DNA of 64,000 nucleotides from Dyella amyloliquefaciens (GTDB lineage: Bacteria; Pseudomonadota; Gammaproteobacteria; Xanthomonadales; Rhodanobacteraceae): the NCBI RefSeq assembly GCF_004296575.1, contig NZ_SAYT01000001.1:900856-964855 (forward strand), read 5' to 3'. The translations under genes and the position numbers were made by a program. Under the pieces are notes generated by a model, which was not told where the DNA came from, did no database searches, and saw only the letters and a program-made list of their open reading frames with translations. Below are positions 10,866 to 22,862 of the stretch, piece after piece (the stretch's first letter is position 1; each line of letters starts with the position of its first letter).

Positions 10866-11779
10866 GCACGGCAATCGCCATGCTGGCCGCCGTGCTGCTC
10901 GATGCGTGGTTGGGCGAGCCGCAACGGGCTCACCCACTGGTGCTGTTCGGACGGATGGTCCGCTGGATCGAGCGCCATGTGTACGCCGATCGTCGGTCGG
11001 CGGGCGTGCTTGCGTGGTGCCTGGCTGTGCTGCCCATCGTGCTGGTGATGTCCCTGAGCCTGGTGGCGCCCACCTGGTTGCGCTTCGTGCTTGATGTCGC
11101 GGTGCTCTATCTCGCGATCGGCCTGCGCAGCCTGGGTGAGCACGCGATACCGGTGGCACAGGCGTTGCGTGACGGCGACCTCGACGTCGCACGCATGGCC
11201 GTTGGCCGCATGGTGAGTCGCGATACCGAGGCACTCGATGCACCGCACGTTGCGGCCGCCGCGAGCGAGTCGGTGTTGGAGAACGGCAACGACGCCGTGT
11301 TCGGCGCGCTGTTCTGGTTCGTCCTGCTGGGCGCGCCAGGGGCCGTGCTGTATCGACTGGCCAATACGCTGGATGCGATGTGGGGTTATCGCACGGCCCG
11401 ATACGAGCGCTTCGGCTGGATGGCGGCACGCGCGGACGACGTGCTCAACTTCCTGCCGGCGCGACTGACTGCGCTGAGCTACGTGCTGCTCGGCGACGCA
11501 CAGCGAGCGTGGCGCTGCTGGCGCAACCAGGCTCCCGCGTGGGACAGCCCGAATGCCGGCCCCGTAATGGCGGCGGGTGCAGGCGCGCTGGGTGTGCAGC
11601 TCGGCGGTGCGGCGCCTTACGACGGCGTCTGGGAGCAGCGCCCGGCACTGGGCGAAGGCGATGCACCCGATGCCGATACCATCGTGCGCGCCTTGCGCCT
11701 GGTACGACGCGGCGTGGTGCTCTGGCTGGTGGTCGTCCTCGTGCTTGGCTGGCTATGGCCGGGAGGTCCGCATGCTTGA
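10862..11779 (+). CDS. cbiB: Adenosylcobinamide-phosphate synthase CbiB/CobD
   Basis: The 305-residue inner-membrane enzyme attaches aminopropanol, or its phosphate, to adenosylcobyric acid. Typical features are [20 protein letters not shown] at the start, the VSRDT motif, the [18 protein letters not shown] block and [10 protein letters not shown]. Several hydrophobic segments include residues about 49-70, 150-165 and 283-300. The ATG overlaps the cobB stop by 4 bp and the gene overlaps the next one by 8 bp, so translation is probably coupled. Confidence 0.95.
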   Translation: MSTAIAMLAAVLLDAWLGEPQRAHPLVLFGRMVRWIERHVYADRRSAGVLAWCLAVLPIVLVMSLSLVAPTWLRFVLDVAVLYLAIGLRSLGEHAIPVAQALRDGDLDVARMAVGRMVSRDTEALDAPHVAAAASESVLENGNDAVFGALFWFVLLGAPGAVLYRLANTLDAMWGYRTARYERFGWMAARADDVLNFLPARLTALSYVLLGDAQRAWRCWRNQAPAWDSPNAGPVMAAGAGALGVQLGGAAPYDGVWEQRPALGEGDAPDADTIVRALRLVRRGVVLWLVVVLVLGWLWPGGPHA

Positions 11780-12770
11780 GCACGGTGGTCGCCTGCTGCG
11801 TGCTGCGCGTCTCCATGGCATCCCCGTCGAGGACTGGCTGGATCTGTCCACCGGCATCAGTCCGTTCGCCTGGCCGGTGCCGGCGGTTCCGCCATCGGCT
11901 TGGGCGCGTCTGCCCGAAGACGATGATGGTCTCGCCGACATTGCTTGCAGCTACTACGGCGCTCCACGGGTGTTGCCGGTCGCCGGTTCGCAGGCGGCGA
12001 TACAGGCGTTGCCGACCTTGCGTCGCATGTCGCGTGTCGGCCTGATCTCTCCGGGGTACAACGAACATGCGCATGCATGGCGTCGTGCCGGCCATCAGGT
12101 CGAAGAGTTGCCCGCACCGGCCTTGCTGGCACAGGCAACCCGCCTGGACGTGGTTGTCCTGATTCACCCGAACAATCCGGGGGGCGAACGCTTTGATCGT
12201 CCCGACTTGCTCGCCTGTCACGAGCAACTCGCCGCGCGCGGCGGCTGGCTGGTGGTGGATGAGGCCTTCATGGACGCCACGCCATCGGAAAGCCTGTGCG
12301 CGGCTTCGTCGCGCGAAGGCCTGGTGGTGCTGCGATCCACCGGCAAGTTCTTTGGCTTGGCCGGTGCGCGTGCGGGCTTCGTGGCAGCAAGCCCCTCGCT
12401 GCTCGATGCCTTGCGCGAGCGCCTTGGTCCCTGGACGCTGAGCGGGCCGAGCCGATACGTGCTCCGGCAAGCACTGGCCGATCAGGCGTGGCAGGTCGAG
12501 GCGAGCGCACGGTTGCTCGCCTGCAGCGAGCGCCTCGCGGCGCTGCTGACCACGCATGGCCTCACGCCGACGGCGGGCTGTGCTTTCTTCCAGTGGTGGC
12601 GCGATGAGCGCGCCGATGGCGTGCATGAAGCGCTAGCGACGCAGGGCATCCTGACCCGCCGTTTCGAGGCGCCGGCCAGCCTGCGGTTTGGCTTGCCGGG
12701 CGACGAGGCCGCCTTTGCCCGCCTCGATGCCGCGCTTGCGAGTCTCGCGTTGCAGGCAGGCTCGCCGTGA
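11772..12770 (+). CDS. cobC: L-threonine-O-3-phosphate decarboxylase (CobC of Pseudomonas naming, CobD of Salmonella)
   Basis: The 332-residue PLP-dependent class I/II aminotransferase-fold enzyme supplies the aminopropanol phosphate used by Cbi[15 protein letters not shown] near the start and LIHPNNPGG are family hallmarks. The PLP lysine is K192 in [15 protein letters not shown], followed by an R-x-GLP segment near the C-terminus. The ribosome site GGGAGG is 5 nt before the ATG. The open frame continues upstream as a shadow of cbiB. The gene overlaps cobQ by 4 bp. The symbol cobC is also used for the phosphatase at 15797, so product names are safer than symbols. Confidence 0.93.
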   Translation: MLEHGGRLLRAARLHGIPVEDWLDLSTGISPFAWPVPAVPPSAWARLPEDDDGLADIACSYYGAPRVLPVAGSQAAIQALPTLRRMSRVGLISPGYNEHAHAWRRAGHQVEELPAPALLAQATRLDVVVLIHPNNPGGERFDRPDLLACHEQLAARGGWLVVDEAFMDATPSESLCAASSREGLVVLRSTGKFFGLAGARAGFVAASPSLLDALRERLGPWTLSGPSRYVLRQALADQAWQVEASARLLACSERLAALLTTHGLTPTAGCAFFQWWRDERADGVHEALATQGILTRRFEAPASLRFGLPGDEAAFARLDAALASLALQAGSP

Positions 12771-14248
12771 GCGCACGCGTGCTGATGGTGCAGGGCTGCA
12801 CCTCCGATGCCGGCAAGAGCACGCTGGTCACCGCGCTATGCCGATGGCTGCGTCGTCGCGGCGTGCCAGTCGCGCCGTTCAAGCCGCAGAACATGGCGCT
12901 CAACTCGGCGGTCACCGTCGATGGCGGCGAAATCGGTCGCGCGCAGGCGGTGCAGGCGCAGGCGGCTGGGTTACCGCCGCATACCGATTTCAATCCCGTG
13001 CTGCTCAAGCCCAACAGTGATGTTGGCGCGCAGGTGATCGTGCATGGGCAGGCCATCGGCAGCATGGATGCGCGGCACTACCACGACTACAAACGCGTCG
13101 CGATGGATGCCGTGCTCACTTCGCATCGTCGCCTTGCCGCGCAGTACGAGGCGATCATCGTCGAAGGGGCGGGCAGTCCGGCCGAGATCAATCTGCGCGA
13201 TCGCGACATTGCCAACATGGGCTATGCGGAAGCCGTCGATTGCCCGGTGGTGCTGATTGCCGACATCGATCGCGGTGGTGTGTTCGCGCATCTGGTCGGT
13301 ACGCTCGCACTGTTGTCCGAAAGCGAGCAGGCACGCGTGGTCGGTTTCGTGATCAACCGCTTTCGCGGCGACATGGCGTTGCTGCAACCCGGACTGGACT
13401 GGCTTGCTCAAAAGACCGGCAAGCCCGTACTCGGCGTGCTGCCGTATCTGCACGGCCTGCAACTGGAGGCCGAAGACGCGTTGCCGCGTGATCCAGTGCA
13501 CAAAACGCACGCGCGCCTGCGTGTCGTCGTGCCGGCCTTGCCGCGCATCAGCAACCACACCGACTTCGATGCGCTGCGGACCCATCCCGAGGTGGATTGT
13601 CGCTTCATCGGGCCAGGCCAAACGCCGCCGTCCTGCGATCTGATCGTGTTGCCCGGTTCCAAGTCCACGCGCGCGGATCTCGCCTGGCTGCGCGAGCAGG
13701 GTTGGGACGATGCGATCGCCCGGCATCTGCGCTACGGCGGCAAGGTGATCGGCATCTGCGGAGGCTTCCAGATGCTGGGGCGATTCGTGCATGATCCCTT
13801 GGGTATCGAGAGCGAGCCGGGCTCTAGCCAGGGACTGTGTTGGCTGGATGTCGAAACGACACTTGAGGCGCGCAAAGTCCTGCGTCGCGTGGATGGAAGG
13901 CTGGCCCTGGGAGAGGCACGCGTGAGCGGCTACGAAATCCATTGCGGCGTGAGTCACGGTGCGGCGCTGGAGCAACCATCCAGCGTGCTCGACGGGCATC
14001 GTCGCGACGGCGCGCTGTCGCCGGATGGCCAGATCCTGGGTTCTTACGTGCACGGTTTGTTCGATCATCCGGAGGCGCTCGCTGCGTTGCTGGCGTGGTC
14101 GGGGTTACGCGAAGCTGTCGCCCTCGATCTGCCATCTCAACGTGAAGCTGCCATCGATCGCCTTGCCGATGCGGTGGAAGCCCACCTCGATACCGCCTTG
14201 CTGTCGCAACTGCTCGCTGTGCCGGGAGGGCAGGCATGCGCACGCTGA
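12767..14248 (+). CDS. cobQ: Cobyric acid synthase
   Basis: The 493-residue enzyme amidates side chains b, d, e and g of adenosylcobyrinic acid a,c-diamide with glutamine and ATP. The N-terminal P-loop-like [10 protein letters not shown] is at 10-19, followed by KPQNMALNS and [28 protein letters not shown] is the central conserved stretch. The glutaminase domain has nucleophile C331 in [10 protein letters not shown] and ends with [10 protein letters not shown]. The GTG start overlaps the previous stop. The C-terminus overlaps cobU by 13 bp. Confidence 0.97.
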   Translation: MSARVLMVQGCTSDAGKSTLVTALCRWLRRRGVPVAPFKPQNMALNSAVTVDGGEIGRAQAVQAQAAGLPPHTDFNPVLLKPNSDVGAQVIVHGQAIGSMDARHYHDYKRVAMDAVLTSHRRLAAQYEAIIVEGAGSPAEINLRDRDIANMGYAEAVDCPVVLIADIDRGGVFAHLVGTLALLSESEQARVVGFVINRFRGDMALLQPGLDWLAQKTGKPVLGVLPYLHGLQLEAEDALPRDPVHKTHARLRVVVPALPRISNHTDFDALRTHPEVDCRFIGPGQTPPSCDLIVLPGSKSTRADLAWLREQGWDDAIARHLRYGGKVIGICGGFQMLGRFVHDPLGIESEPGSSQGLCWLDVETTLEARKVLRRVDGRLALGEARVSGYEIHCGVSHGAALEQPSSVLDGHRRDGALSPDGQILGSYVHGLFDHPEALAALLAWSGLREAVALDLPSQREAAIDRLADAVEAHLDTALLSQLLAVPGGQACAR

Positions 14249-14757
14249 TCCTTGGTGGTGCGCGCTCTGGCAAGAGTGCGTTGGCCGAGCGGTTGGCCAC
14301 GGGCTTCGGGCACGAGGTGGTCTACATCGCCACGGCGCAGGCGCGCGATGCCGAAATGGCCGCGCGCATCGAGCATCACCGTGCCCGTCGTCCCGGGCAT
14401 TGGCAAAGCGTCGAAGAACCGTTCGCGCTGGCAGCCACGCTCAAAGCGCAGGCGCGGCCCGGGCGTTGCGTACTGGTGGATTGCCTCACGCTGTGGTTGA
14501 GCAACCTGCTCGGCGACGAAGACCCGTCGCGCTTCGAGGCCGAGCGTGATGCGCTGATTGATGTGTTGCCGACGCTGACGGGCCAGGTGCTGCTGGTCAG
14601 CAACGAAGTGGGCTTGGGTGTCGTGCCGCTCGGTGAGCTGACGCGTCGCTTCGTGGACGAAGCGGGTCGGTTGCATCAGGCGCTCGCCGGCTCGTGTGAA
14701 ACGGTGTTGTTCGTTGCAGCGGGATTGCCGCTGGCCCTCAAAGGAAGTCTTGCATGA
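14236..14757 (+). CDS. cobU: Adenosylcobinamide kinase / adenosylcobinamide-phosphate guanylyltransferase
   Basis: The 173-residue bifunctional enzyme (CobU/CobP) phosphorylates adenosylcobinamide and then forms the GDP derivative. The P-loop GGARSGKS is at 7-14. The guanylylated histidine region [10 protein letters not shown] provides H47 and H48. [12 protein letters not shown] and [11 protein letters not shown] are strongly conserved blocks. Length matches the Salmonella enzyme (181). It overlaps both neighbours, cobQ by 13 bp and cobT by 4 bp. Confidence 0.97.
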   Translation: MRTLILGGARSGKSALAERLATGFGHEVVYIATAQARDAEMAARIEHHRARRPGHWQSVEEPFALAATLKAQARPGRCVLVDCLTLWLSNLLGDEDPSRFEAERDALIDVLPTLTGQVLLVSNEVGLGVVPLGELTRRFVDEAGRLHQALAGSCETVLFVAAGLPLALKGSLA

Positions 14758-15800
14758 GCCATGACTGGCTGGTTGAACCGTGTTTTGCCATCGACGTGGA
14801 GAGCAGGGAGCGCGCCCGCGAACATCAGGCACAACTGACCAAGCCGCCGGGCTCGCTCGGCACGCTGGAAACGCTGGCCATTCGCCTGGCCGGATTGCAG
14901 CACGCGACCTTGCCGTCGATGCAGCAGGTATGGATCACCGTGTTCGCCGGCGATCACGGCGTAGCCGCCGAGGGCGTGTCGGCGTTTCCCCAGGTCGTGA
15001 CCGGCGAGATGGTGCGCAACTTCGCCAACGGCGGCGCGGCCATCAGTGTGCTGGCGCGCACGCTGGGCGCGATGTTGGAAGTGGTGAACCTGGGTACGGT
15101 GAACGATCCCGGTGAACTACCGCAGGTGCGGCGCGCGATCATCGCGCCGCAGACGAACAATTTCTGCGAACGGCCGGCGATGAGCGCCGTGCAACTGGAA
15201 CGTGCGCTGCTGGCGGGCGCCGAAAGCGTTGCAGCTGCGCAGGCGGCAGGTGCCAAGCTTTTCATCGGCGGTGAAATGGGCATCGCCAATACCACGTCAG
15301 CGGCTGCCCTCGCGTGTGCGCTGCTGGACGAGTCGCCGTCGAGCCTCGCTGGCGCAGGCACCGGGCTGGATGCGGCCGGCGTGCAGCACAAGGCCATGGT
15401 GATCGAGCGTGCACTGGCCCAGTATCCCGTCGACAGCGATGCGTTGGCCTGGCTGGGGCGCGTGGGCGGCTTCGAGATCGCGGCCTTGTGTGGTGCCTAT
15501 ATCGCGGCCGCGCAGCGGGGGCTGCCGGTGCTGGTCGATGGATTCATCACGACAGCGGCGGCCTTGGCTGCCGTGCGCATCAACCCGGGCTGCCGCGAAT
15601 GGATGTTCTTCGCGCACCGTTCGCGCGAGCGCGGTCATGCGCGCCTGCTCGCCGCACTGGAAGCCGATCCCTTGCTCGATCTCGGCCTTCGCCTGGGTGA
15701 GGGCAGCGGTGCGGCGACCGCCGTGCCGCTGATGCGCCTCGCCTGCGAGCTGCATGCGCGGATGGCGACGTTTGCCCAGGCCGGCGTGAGCGGCGCATGA
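14754..15800 (+). CDS. cobT: Nicotinate-nucleotide:dimethylbenzimidazole phosphoribosyltransferase
   Basis: The 348-residue enzyme makes alpha-ribazole 5'-phosphate from nicotinate mononucleotide and a benzimidazole base. Conserved features are [12 protein letters not shown] near the N-terminus, [30 protein letters not shown] and [10 protein letters not shown]. The general base is E316 in [14 protein letters not shown], matching Glu317 of the Salmonella enzyme. No bluB gene is in the window, so the source of dimethylbenzimidazole is not shown. Start and stop overlap the adjacent genes by 4 bp each. Confidence 0.97.
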   Translation: MSHDWLVEPCFAIDVESRERAREHQAQLTKPPGSLGTLETLAIRLAGLQHATLPSMQQVWITVFAGDHGVAAEGVSAFPQVVTGEMVRNFANGGAAISVLARTLGAMLEVVNLGTVNDPGELPQVRRAIIAPQTNNFCERPAMSAVQLERALLAGAESVAAAQAAGAKLFIGGEMGIANTTSAAALACALLDESPSSLAGAGTGLDAAGVQHKAMVIERALAQYPVDSDALAWLGRVGGFEIAALCGAYIAAAQRGLPVLVDGFITTAAALAAVRINPGCREWMFFAHRSRERGHARLLAALEADPLLDLGLRLGEGSGAATAVPLMRLACELHARMATFAQAGVSGA

Positions 15801-16363
15801 GTGGCAAGCACGTCGGTATCGATTTGTTGCGCCACGGCGACACCGGTCAGCGCAGTTATCGCGGGCAACTGGACGATGCGCTGAGCCCGCTGGGCTGGAC
15901 GCAGCTTCGCGCGGCGATCTTCGGACGCACCTGGGACGCCATCGTGACATCGCCGTTGATCCGCTGCTCGGAGTTCGCCCATGAACTCGCAGCGGCACGC
16001 CGCGTTCCCGTGCGCGTGGATCCGCGCCTGGCCGAATACCACTTCGGCGATTGGCAGGGCGTGCCCATCGAGACATTGGCGAAGGACCAGTCCGATGCCC
16101 TGGGCCGGTTCTGGTCCGATCCTGTGGCGTATCCGCCGCCTGGCGCCGAATCGTTCGCGGCATTTCGCGAGCGACTGTGCAGCGCGCTGCATGAAGTCGC
16201 CGCCGAGGCGGCTTCGCGGCGCGTGCTGGTCGTGACTCACGGCGGCGTGATCCGCCTGTTGCGGTGCGAAACCGAGGGTCGCGATTTTGCCGACATGGCG
16301 GGGATCGAGGTGCCGCACGCATCGCTGCATTCGCTCGAATGGGCGACCACGGCGGGAGGCTAG
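15797..16363 (+). CDS. cobC: Alpha-ribazole-5'-phosphate phosphatase (histidine phosphatase family)
   Basis: The 188-residue enzyme removes phosphate in nucleotide-loop assembly. The phospho-acceptor motif is LLRHGDT with R12, H13 and G14. Later elements are [14 protein letters not shown], the EYHFGDWQG segment typical of CobC-type phosphoglycerate mutase relatives, and [11 protein letters not shown] with the second catalytic His. Function follows from its place between cobT and cobS; on sequence alone it could be a generic histidine phosphatase. Confidence 0.9.
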   Translation: MSGKHVGIDLLRHGDTGQRSYRGQLDDALSPLGWTQLRAAIFGRTWDAIVTSPLIRCSEFAHELAAARRVPVRVDPRLAEYHFGDWQGVPIETLAKDQSDALGRFWSDPVAYPPPGAESFAAFRERLCSALHEVAAEAASRRVLVVTHGGVIRLLRCETEGRDFADMAGIEVPHASLHSLEWATTAGG

Positions 16364-16371
16364 GCGGGATC

Positions 16372-17094
16372 ATGCGCGCCCTGCTTGCTGCCATCGGTTT
16401 CCTCACCCGCCTGCCGGTGCCGGCGAAGGTCTTTGATGGCGCAACCTCGCCGTCCGCGCAGCTGGCGTGGTATCCCGTGGTGGGTGCGCTGATCGGTGCG
16501 CTGCTGTGGGCGATCGGCTGGCTGATGTCGGCGTCGTCGCCCATGCTGGCGGCGGCCCTGCTGCTGTTCGCATGGGTAGTGCTGACCGGCGGCCTGCACC
16601 TGGACGGCCTCGCCGACAGTGCGGATGCCTGGGTGGGCGGCCTCGGCGATCGCGACCGCACGCTTGCGATCATGAAGGACCCACGCAGCGGCCCCATGGG
16701 CGTGGCGGCGGTGGTGATGTTGCTGTTGCTGAAGTTCGCCGCCCTGGCCAGCCTGCCGCATCCCGGCGTCGCGCTGTGGCTGGCGCCGTTGCTGGGGCGC
16801 GCCGTGCTTACCGTCGCTTTCCTGTCCACACCCTACGTGCGCGGCGGGGGCATGGGCAGTTCGCTGGTGGGTGCCTCTCGTGCCGCCTGCGTTGCGGGGC
16901 TCGCCTTTGCCGTTCTGTTAGTCCTGGTCGCGGGTTGGCCAGGGATCCGCGCGTTGGTGGCTGCGGCCATGGTGTTCGTGCTCTGGCGGCTGGCCTGCAT
17001 GCACCGGCTGGGGGGCATGACCGGCGATACCTGTGGGGCGCTGACCGAGCTGGTCGAGGCCGCCGTGCTGGTCGTGCTCGCGCTGGCGGCCTGA
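16372..17094 (+). CDS. cobS: Adenosylcobinamide-GDP ribazoletransferase (cobalamin synthase)
   Basis: The 240-residue integral membrane enzyme joins adenosylcobinamide-GDP and alpha-ribazole (phosphate) to finish the coenzyme. FLTRLPVPA at the start, LDGLADSADAW, the acidic-motif region DRTLAIMKDPRSGPMG, and RLGGMTGDTCGALTELVE near the C-terminus are diagnostic. Six or more membrane segments are apparent. The ATG at 16372 sits 8 nt after the phosphatase gene. It is the last gene of the cobalamin run. Confidence 0.97.
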   Translation: MRALLAAIGFLTRLPVPAKVFDGATSPSAQLAWYPVVGALIGALLWAIGWLMSASSPMLAAALLLFAWVVLTGGLHLDGLADSADAWVGGLGDRDRTLAIMKDPRSGPMGVAAVVMLLLLKFAALASLPHPGVALWLAPLLGRAVLTVAFLSTPYVRGGGMGSSLVGASRAACVAGLAFAVLLVLVAGWPGIRALVAAAMVFVLWRLACMHRLGGMTGDTCGALTELVEAAVLVVLALAA

Positions 17095-17199
17095 GCGCGC
17101 TGCATTGAATTTGGCTCCCAGGCCTCGATAATGGAGGGCTGCCAGCGCGCGCGGCCGATCATGGCGACGCAGACCAGCTGGCCGTATTGCGGAGCTTTC

Positions 17200-17487
17200 A
17201 TGCCTATCTACGAATTCGAATGCAACAGCTGCGGCCATCGGTTCGACCGCCTGCAGAAGATGTCCGACCCCGATCCCTCGGTGTGCCCCGCCTGTGACGT
17301 GGCCGAAGTGAAGCGTCGCCTCAGCGCGCCCGGCTTCCGACTGGCGGGCAGCGGCTGGTACGAGACCGACTTCAAGAAGGACGGCGACAAGAAGCGCAAC
17401 CTGGCGGGCGACAGCAATGCTCCCGCGCCGGCCCCAGCGCCAGCGCCTGCCCCCAGCTCGTCCAGCTCGTCCAGCAGCGACAGCTGA
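17200..17487 (+). CDS. FmdB-type zinc-ribbon protein
   Basis: The 95-residue protein starts MPIYEFECNSCG, the hallmark of the FmdB/CxxC_CXXC_SSSS family. A zinc ribbon is formed by C8-x2-C11 and C29-x2-C32. The remainder has GFRLAGSGWYETDFK, then a low-complexity tail of alternating Ala-Pro (about 78-87) and a run of serines at the end. A GGAG site lies 5 nt before the ATG; an upstream in-frame ATG at 17131 is not supported. Family function is uncertain: members are called putative regulatory proteins from FmdB. It often lies near aspS in proteobacteria, as here. Confidence 0.88.
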   Translation: MPIYEFECNSCGHRFDRLQKMSDPDPSVCPACDVAEVKRRLSAPGFRLAGSGWYETDFKKDGDKKRNLAGDSNAPAPAPAPAPAPSSSSSSSSDS

Positions 17488-17613
17488 TCCGGCGCGATGC
17501 CTGAACGCCGCGTAGCCGGCGTGCAGGTTCCTGCGAAGAAGTCGCAAGATATTCAATTCCGGTTGATGATCTCCGCACTAGCGTGACGCCCAGTCACAGC
17601 AGGAGTGGAATGG

Positions 17614-18192
17614 ATGTTCCGGATACGAACGGGTTTGATGGGTGTGTTGGCGAGTCTCGCCATCGGCGTCGCGGCACTGGCGGGGCCGGCGGCGTACGCA
17701 CAGGGGCGCGACGTCGTCCGCTGCGGCAGCGACGATGGCCGCTTCACCCGCTGCCAGGTGCCCTGGCGAGACGCCGAGCTGATCCGTCAGGAATCCAATA
17801 GTCCGTGTACCCGCGGGCAGAGCTGGGGCGTGGATCGCGGCGGCTTGTGGGTCGACCGCGGGTGCCGCGGCCAATTCGTCGAGATGGGACGCGGCGGTGG
17901 CTACCGCCCGCCTAATGGTGGCGGCTACTACCCACCGCCGGGCAATCGACCGCCGGACAGCGGCTGGCGCCCGGGCCCGGACTGGGACCGCGAGATCCGC
18001 TTCTCCTGCGAAAGCAACGACAAGCGTTACCAGTTCTGCCAGGTGGACGTCGGCGGTCACGGGCGCGTGCGCCTGCTGCGCCAGATGTCGGGCACACCCT
18101 GCGAGGAAGGCTACAGCTGGGGCTGGAACCGCGCAGGCGTGTGGGTGAACCGGGGCTGCCGCGGCCTGTTCTCGGTTGATCGCCGCTGGTAA
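17614..18192 (+). CDS. Secreted DUF3011-family protein
   Basis: The 192-residue protein begins with a clear signal peptide ([10 protein letters not shown] ... AAYAQG). Two similar cysteine-containing repeats follow, about residues 35-92 and 125-190. Each has the pattern VRC-S-D-R--RC/FCQV, then a conserved C in SPC/TPC, GxSWGxxRxGxWVxRGCRGxF. A Gly/Pro/Tyr-rich linker separates them. This matches DUF3011, a periplasmic or secreted family of unknown function. AGGAG lies 8 nt before the ATG. It interrupts the usual FmdB-aspS proximity. Confidence 0.85.
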   Translation: MFRIRTGLMGVLASLAIGVAALAGPAAYAQGRDVVRCGSDDGRFTRCQVPWRDAELIRQESNSPCTRGQSWGVDRGGLWVDRGCRGQFVEMGRGGGYRPPNGGGYYPPPGNRPPDSGWRPGPDWDREIRFSCESNDKRYQFCQVDVGGHGRVRLLRQMSGTPCEEGYSWGWNRAGVWVNRGCRGLFSVDRRW

Positions 18193-18322
18193 GCGGGTTG
18201 TCCGGAGCGTTGGGTGTGGCCATGCAGCCACCCCAACGCCCGCCACCGGGCGCACCGGTGTTAACATTCCGGGTCCTCTTGTCCACGCATCACGCCGCTA
18301 CGCGGCCCGGAGTTCCAAGCGC

Positions 18323-20092
<1,770 letters not shown>

Positions 20093-20235
20093 GTTACGGG
20101 CCGGTCGCATGGCCGGTTCAGCGCAGTCTGTCGCGGCCCCGAGACGGATTTATGTGCAGAATGGACTCCCGCAACGTCCGGGCTGGCAGCGCCGCCCGGA
20201 CGTTCGACCCTCGCTGATGGAAGTCCGCCTCTCCG

Positions 20236-20892
20236 ATGTCCGACCAAGTGATCCTGCTGCACGGCCTGTGGATGCGCGGTTTCGCGCTGCTGATGCTGCA
20301 CCGTCGCATGATGGAAGCCGGATTTCGCGTCCATCGCTTCGACTACATGAGCGTCGCGACCACTCCGGAGCGCATCCTGGGGCGACTGCAGACGCGCATG
20401 CATGAGCTGGCCGAGGACGGACATACCGTGCACCTCGTCGGCCATAGCCTGGGTGGGCTGCTGGCCCTGCGCACTTGCGCCGAAGTCGAGCAGCTGCCGC
20501 CCGGGCGCGTGGTCTGCCTGGGGTCCCCGCTGAAGGGCAGTGCCGCTGCGCGCCGTTTTGCCGGCATGGGCAAGGGCGGGGAAGTGCTGCTGGGGCATAA
20601 CCGTGCCCTGCTCGAACGCGGTTTCGAGCGATGGAGTGGCCCGCGCGACGTGGGCGTGGTGGCGGGGCGGATGTCACTGGGCCTGGGCGCGGTGATCGGT
20701 CAGTTCGACGGCGACAACGACGGCTGTGTGACCGTGGATGAGACGCGCCTGCCGGGCATCGCCGACCACTGCGTGGTGGAGACCAACCACACCGGCCTGT
20801 TGTTCGTGCCCGAAGCGGCCCGGCAGGTCACGCAGTTCCTCCAGAGCGGTCATTTCGACCACCCCACCACACAGGCCGGAACGGGCGGTTGA
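20236..20892 (+). CDS. Alpha/beta hydrolase (lipase/esterase-like)
   Basis: The 218-residue protein has the hydrolase opening VILLHGLWMRG and the nucleophile elbow GHSLGG with S71. A probable acid lies in the DGDNDGCVTVDET segment and a base His in the VVETNHTGLLF segment. No signal peptide is visible, so it is likely cytoplasmic. It resembles short proteobacterial PGAP1-like or triacylglycerol-lipase-like hydrolases of unassigned substrate. It lies between aspS and yebC on the same strand. Confidence 0.8.
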   Translation: MSDQVILLHGLWMRGFALLMLHRRMMEAGFRVHRFDYMSVATTPERILGRLQTRMHELAEDGHTVHLVGHSLGGLLALRTCAEVEQLPPGRVVCLGSPLKGSAAARRFAGMGKGGEVLLGHNRALLERGFERWSGPRDVGVVAGRMSLGLGAVIGQFDGDNDGCVTVDETRLPGIADHCVVETNHTGLLFVPEAARQVTQFLQSGHFDHPTTQAGTGG

Positions 20893-20970
20893 TCTGCCGG
20901 CTTGCTAGCCTCCCGCCCCAAGGCGATACAATTCGCGTCTTGTCCGTTAAGCCAGATTGCAGGAAATGCC

Positions 20971-21705
20971 ATGGGTAGAGGCCCGTCCATCGAAGGTCGC
21001 AAGAACGCCGAAGACGCCAAGCGCGCCAAGGTGTTCACCAAGCTGATCCGCGAAATCACCGTCGCCACGCGCGCCGGTGTGCCCGACCCTTCGCTCAATC
21101 CGCGCCTGCGTTCGGCGGTGGACAAGGCCCTGTCGGCCAACATGCCCAAGGACACCATCGAGCGCGCGATCAAGCGCGGCTCGGGTGCCGACGGCGGTGC
21201 CTCGATGGAAGAGCTGCGTTACGAAGGCTACGGTCCGGGTGGCGTCGCGCTCATCATCGACTGCTTCACCGACAATCCGACCCGAACCGTGGCCGACGTG
21301 CGTCACGCGCTGACCAAGCACGGCGGCAACCTGGGTACGTCCGGCTCGGTGGCGTTCCAGTTCTCTCGTCTGGGAGAGCTCGCGTTTGCCACCGGCGGCG
21401 ACGAAGCGGCCGAAGAGAAAGTGCTGGAAGCGGCACTCGAAGCCGGCGCGGACGACGTCGTCAACGAAAACGGCGAGAGCACCGTGCTGTGCGCGCCGGA
21501 GAATTTCGAAGCCGTGCAGCAGGCGCTCGCCGCTGCCGGTCTCCATGCGCTGCACGCCGGTGTAGGCATGCGCCCGACCAATCGCGTACCCGTGCCCGAG
21601 GAGGCGCTGGAGCCGCTGCTCGACCTGCTCGAGAAGCTCGATGGCCTCGACGACGTCAGCGATGTTTCGCACAACGCGCTGCTGCCCGCCGAGGCGGCGA
21701 GCTAA
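20971..21705 (+). CDS. yebC: YebC/PmpR family protein
   Basis: The 244-residue protein starts [20 protein letters not shown] and continues [31 protein letters not shown] and AIKRGSG, the classic YebC order. The middle has [18 protein letters not shown] and the C-terminal domain ends with a [17 protein letters not shown] block. Members are described as DNA-binding regulators and, more recently, as relievers of ribosome stalling. AGGAAA precedes the ATG at a good distance. It commonly precedes ruvC, as here. Confidence 0.96.
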   Translation: MGRGPSIEGRKNAEDAKRAKVFTKLIREITVATRAGVPDPSLNPRLRSAVDKALSANMPKDTIERAIKRGSGADGGASMEELRYEGYGPGGVALIIDCFTDNPTRTVADVRHALTKHGGNLGTSGSVAFQFSRLGELAFATGGDEAAEEKVLEAALEAGADDVVNENGESTVLCAPENFEAVQQALAAAGLHALHAGVGMRPTNRVPVPEEALEPLLDLLEKLDGLDDVSDVSHNALLPAEAAS

Positions 21706-21744
21706 CTCGTCCTATTGCTCGCCATGCCCGGCGACGCCATACCC

Positions 21745-22263
21745 ATGACACGCATCATAGGCATCGACCCGGGCAGCCAGCGCACCGGTGTCGGCATCAT
21801 CGATGTCGACGCCAGCGGCAAGCTGTCCCATGTCTTCCATGGCGCGCTGGCGGTAGCCGGCGAGGCCACCTTTCCCTTGCGCCTGAAACGCATATTTGAC
21901 GAGCTGTGTGCCATCATCGCCGCCCATCGACCGGATGAGTGCGGCGTGGAACGTGTGTTCATGGCGCGCAATGCCGATTCGGCACTGAAACTGGGGCAGG
22001 CGAGGGGAGCCGCGATCTGCGCGGTCGTCAGTCAGGGGATCGCGGTGCACGAATACGCAGCGACAGAAGTCAAACAGTCCGTAGTCGGCACTGGCCGAGG
22101 CGACAAGACCCAGGTACAGCACATGATCGGTGTCCTGCTCGGACTCAAGGGGCCGTTGCAGGCTGATGCCGCGGACGCGCTCGCCATCGCCGTGACGCAC
22201 GCCCATACGCGCGCCAGCCTGCAGCGCGTCGGCATCCCTCGCACCGCATGGAGGCGCCGATGA
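21745..22263 (+). CDS. ruvC: Holliday junction resolvase RuvC
   Basis: The 172-residue endonuclease cuts Holliday junctions together with RuvAB. The active-site acids visible are D8 in IIGIDPGSQ, the Glu in GVERVF, and D141 and D144 in [11 protein letters not shown]. Length equals the family norm (173 in E. coli). Earlier in-frame starts at 21715 and 21724 exist, but [10 protein letters not shown] fits the family. The stop overlaps the ruvA ATG by 4 bp. Confidence 0.97.
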   Translation: MTRIIGIDPGSQRTGVGIIDVDASGKLSHVFHGALAVAGEATFPLRLKRIFDELCAIIAAHRPDECGVERVFMARNADSALKLGQARGAAICAVVSQGIAVHEYAATEVKQSVVGTGRGDKTQVQHMIGVLLGLKGPLQADAADALAIAVTHAHTRASLQRVGIPRTAWRRR

Positions 22264-22859
22264 TCGGTCGCCTTCGCGGCATTCTGGTTTCCAAGCAGCC
22301 GCCGTGGCTGCTGGTGGAGGTAGGTGGCGTGGGCTATGAGCTCGAAGCGCCGATGTCCACCATCTACGACCTGCCGCAGACCGGCAAGGAAGTCACGCTG
22401 CTCACGCACTACGCGGTGAAGGAAGACAGCGTGGCGCTGTATGGCTTCATGCACGAGGCCGAGCGCGCGCTGTTCCGCAACCTGCAGAAGGTCAGCGGCA
22501 TCGGCGCGAAAATCGCGCTGGCCGTGCTGTCGGGCGTGTCCACCAACGATTTCGCGCGGCTGGTGCAGGCGGGCGACGTGGTGGCGCTGACCAAGATCCC
22601 TGGCATCGGCAAGAAGACGGCCGAACGCATGGTGGTGGAACTGCGCGATCGCGTGGACGGCCTGGCCGTCACGCTGCCTGGCGCCGGCCCCGCCGTGAAT
22701 GGCGCGCCGCTCGACCCCGCCGGTGAGGCGACCGTCGCGCTGCAACAACTTGGTTACAAGCCGGCGGAAGTCACCCGCCTGGTGCAGAAGGTGGTCGCCG
22801 AGGGCGACACCGCTGAATCGATCATCCGCAAGGCGCTGCGCGCCGCACTAGGGAACTGA
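22260..22859 (+). CDS. ruvA: Holliday junction branch-migration protein RuvA
   Basis: The 199-residue protein has the N-terminal OB domain ([25 protein letters not shown]). Two helix-hairpin-helix motifs follow, [15 protein letters not shown] and [20 protein letters not shown] flexible linker leads to the C-terminal RuvB-binding domain ([12 protein letters not shown]). RuvA tetramers bind the junction and load RuvB. It is translationally coupled to ruvC; kup starts 3 nt after its stop. Confidence 0.97.
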   Translation: MIGRLRGILVSKQPPWLLVEVGGVGYELEAPMSTIYDLPQTGKEVTLLTHYAVKEDSVALYGFMHEAERALFRNLQKVSGIGAKIALAVLSGVSTNDFARLVQAGDVVALTKIPGIGKKTAERMVVELRDRVDGLAVTLPGAGPAVNGAPLDPAGEATVALQQLGYKPAEVTRLVQKVVAEGDTAESIIRKALRAALGN

Positions 22860-22862
22860 CTT

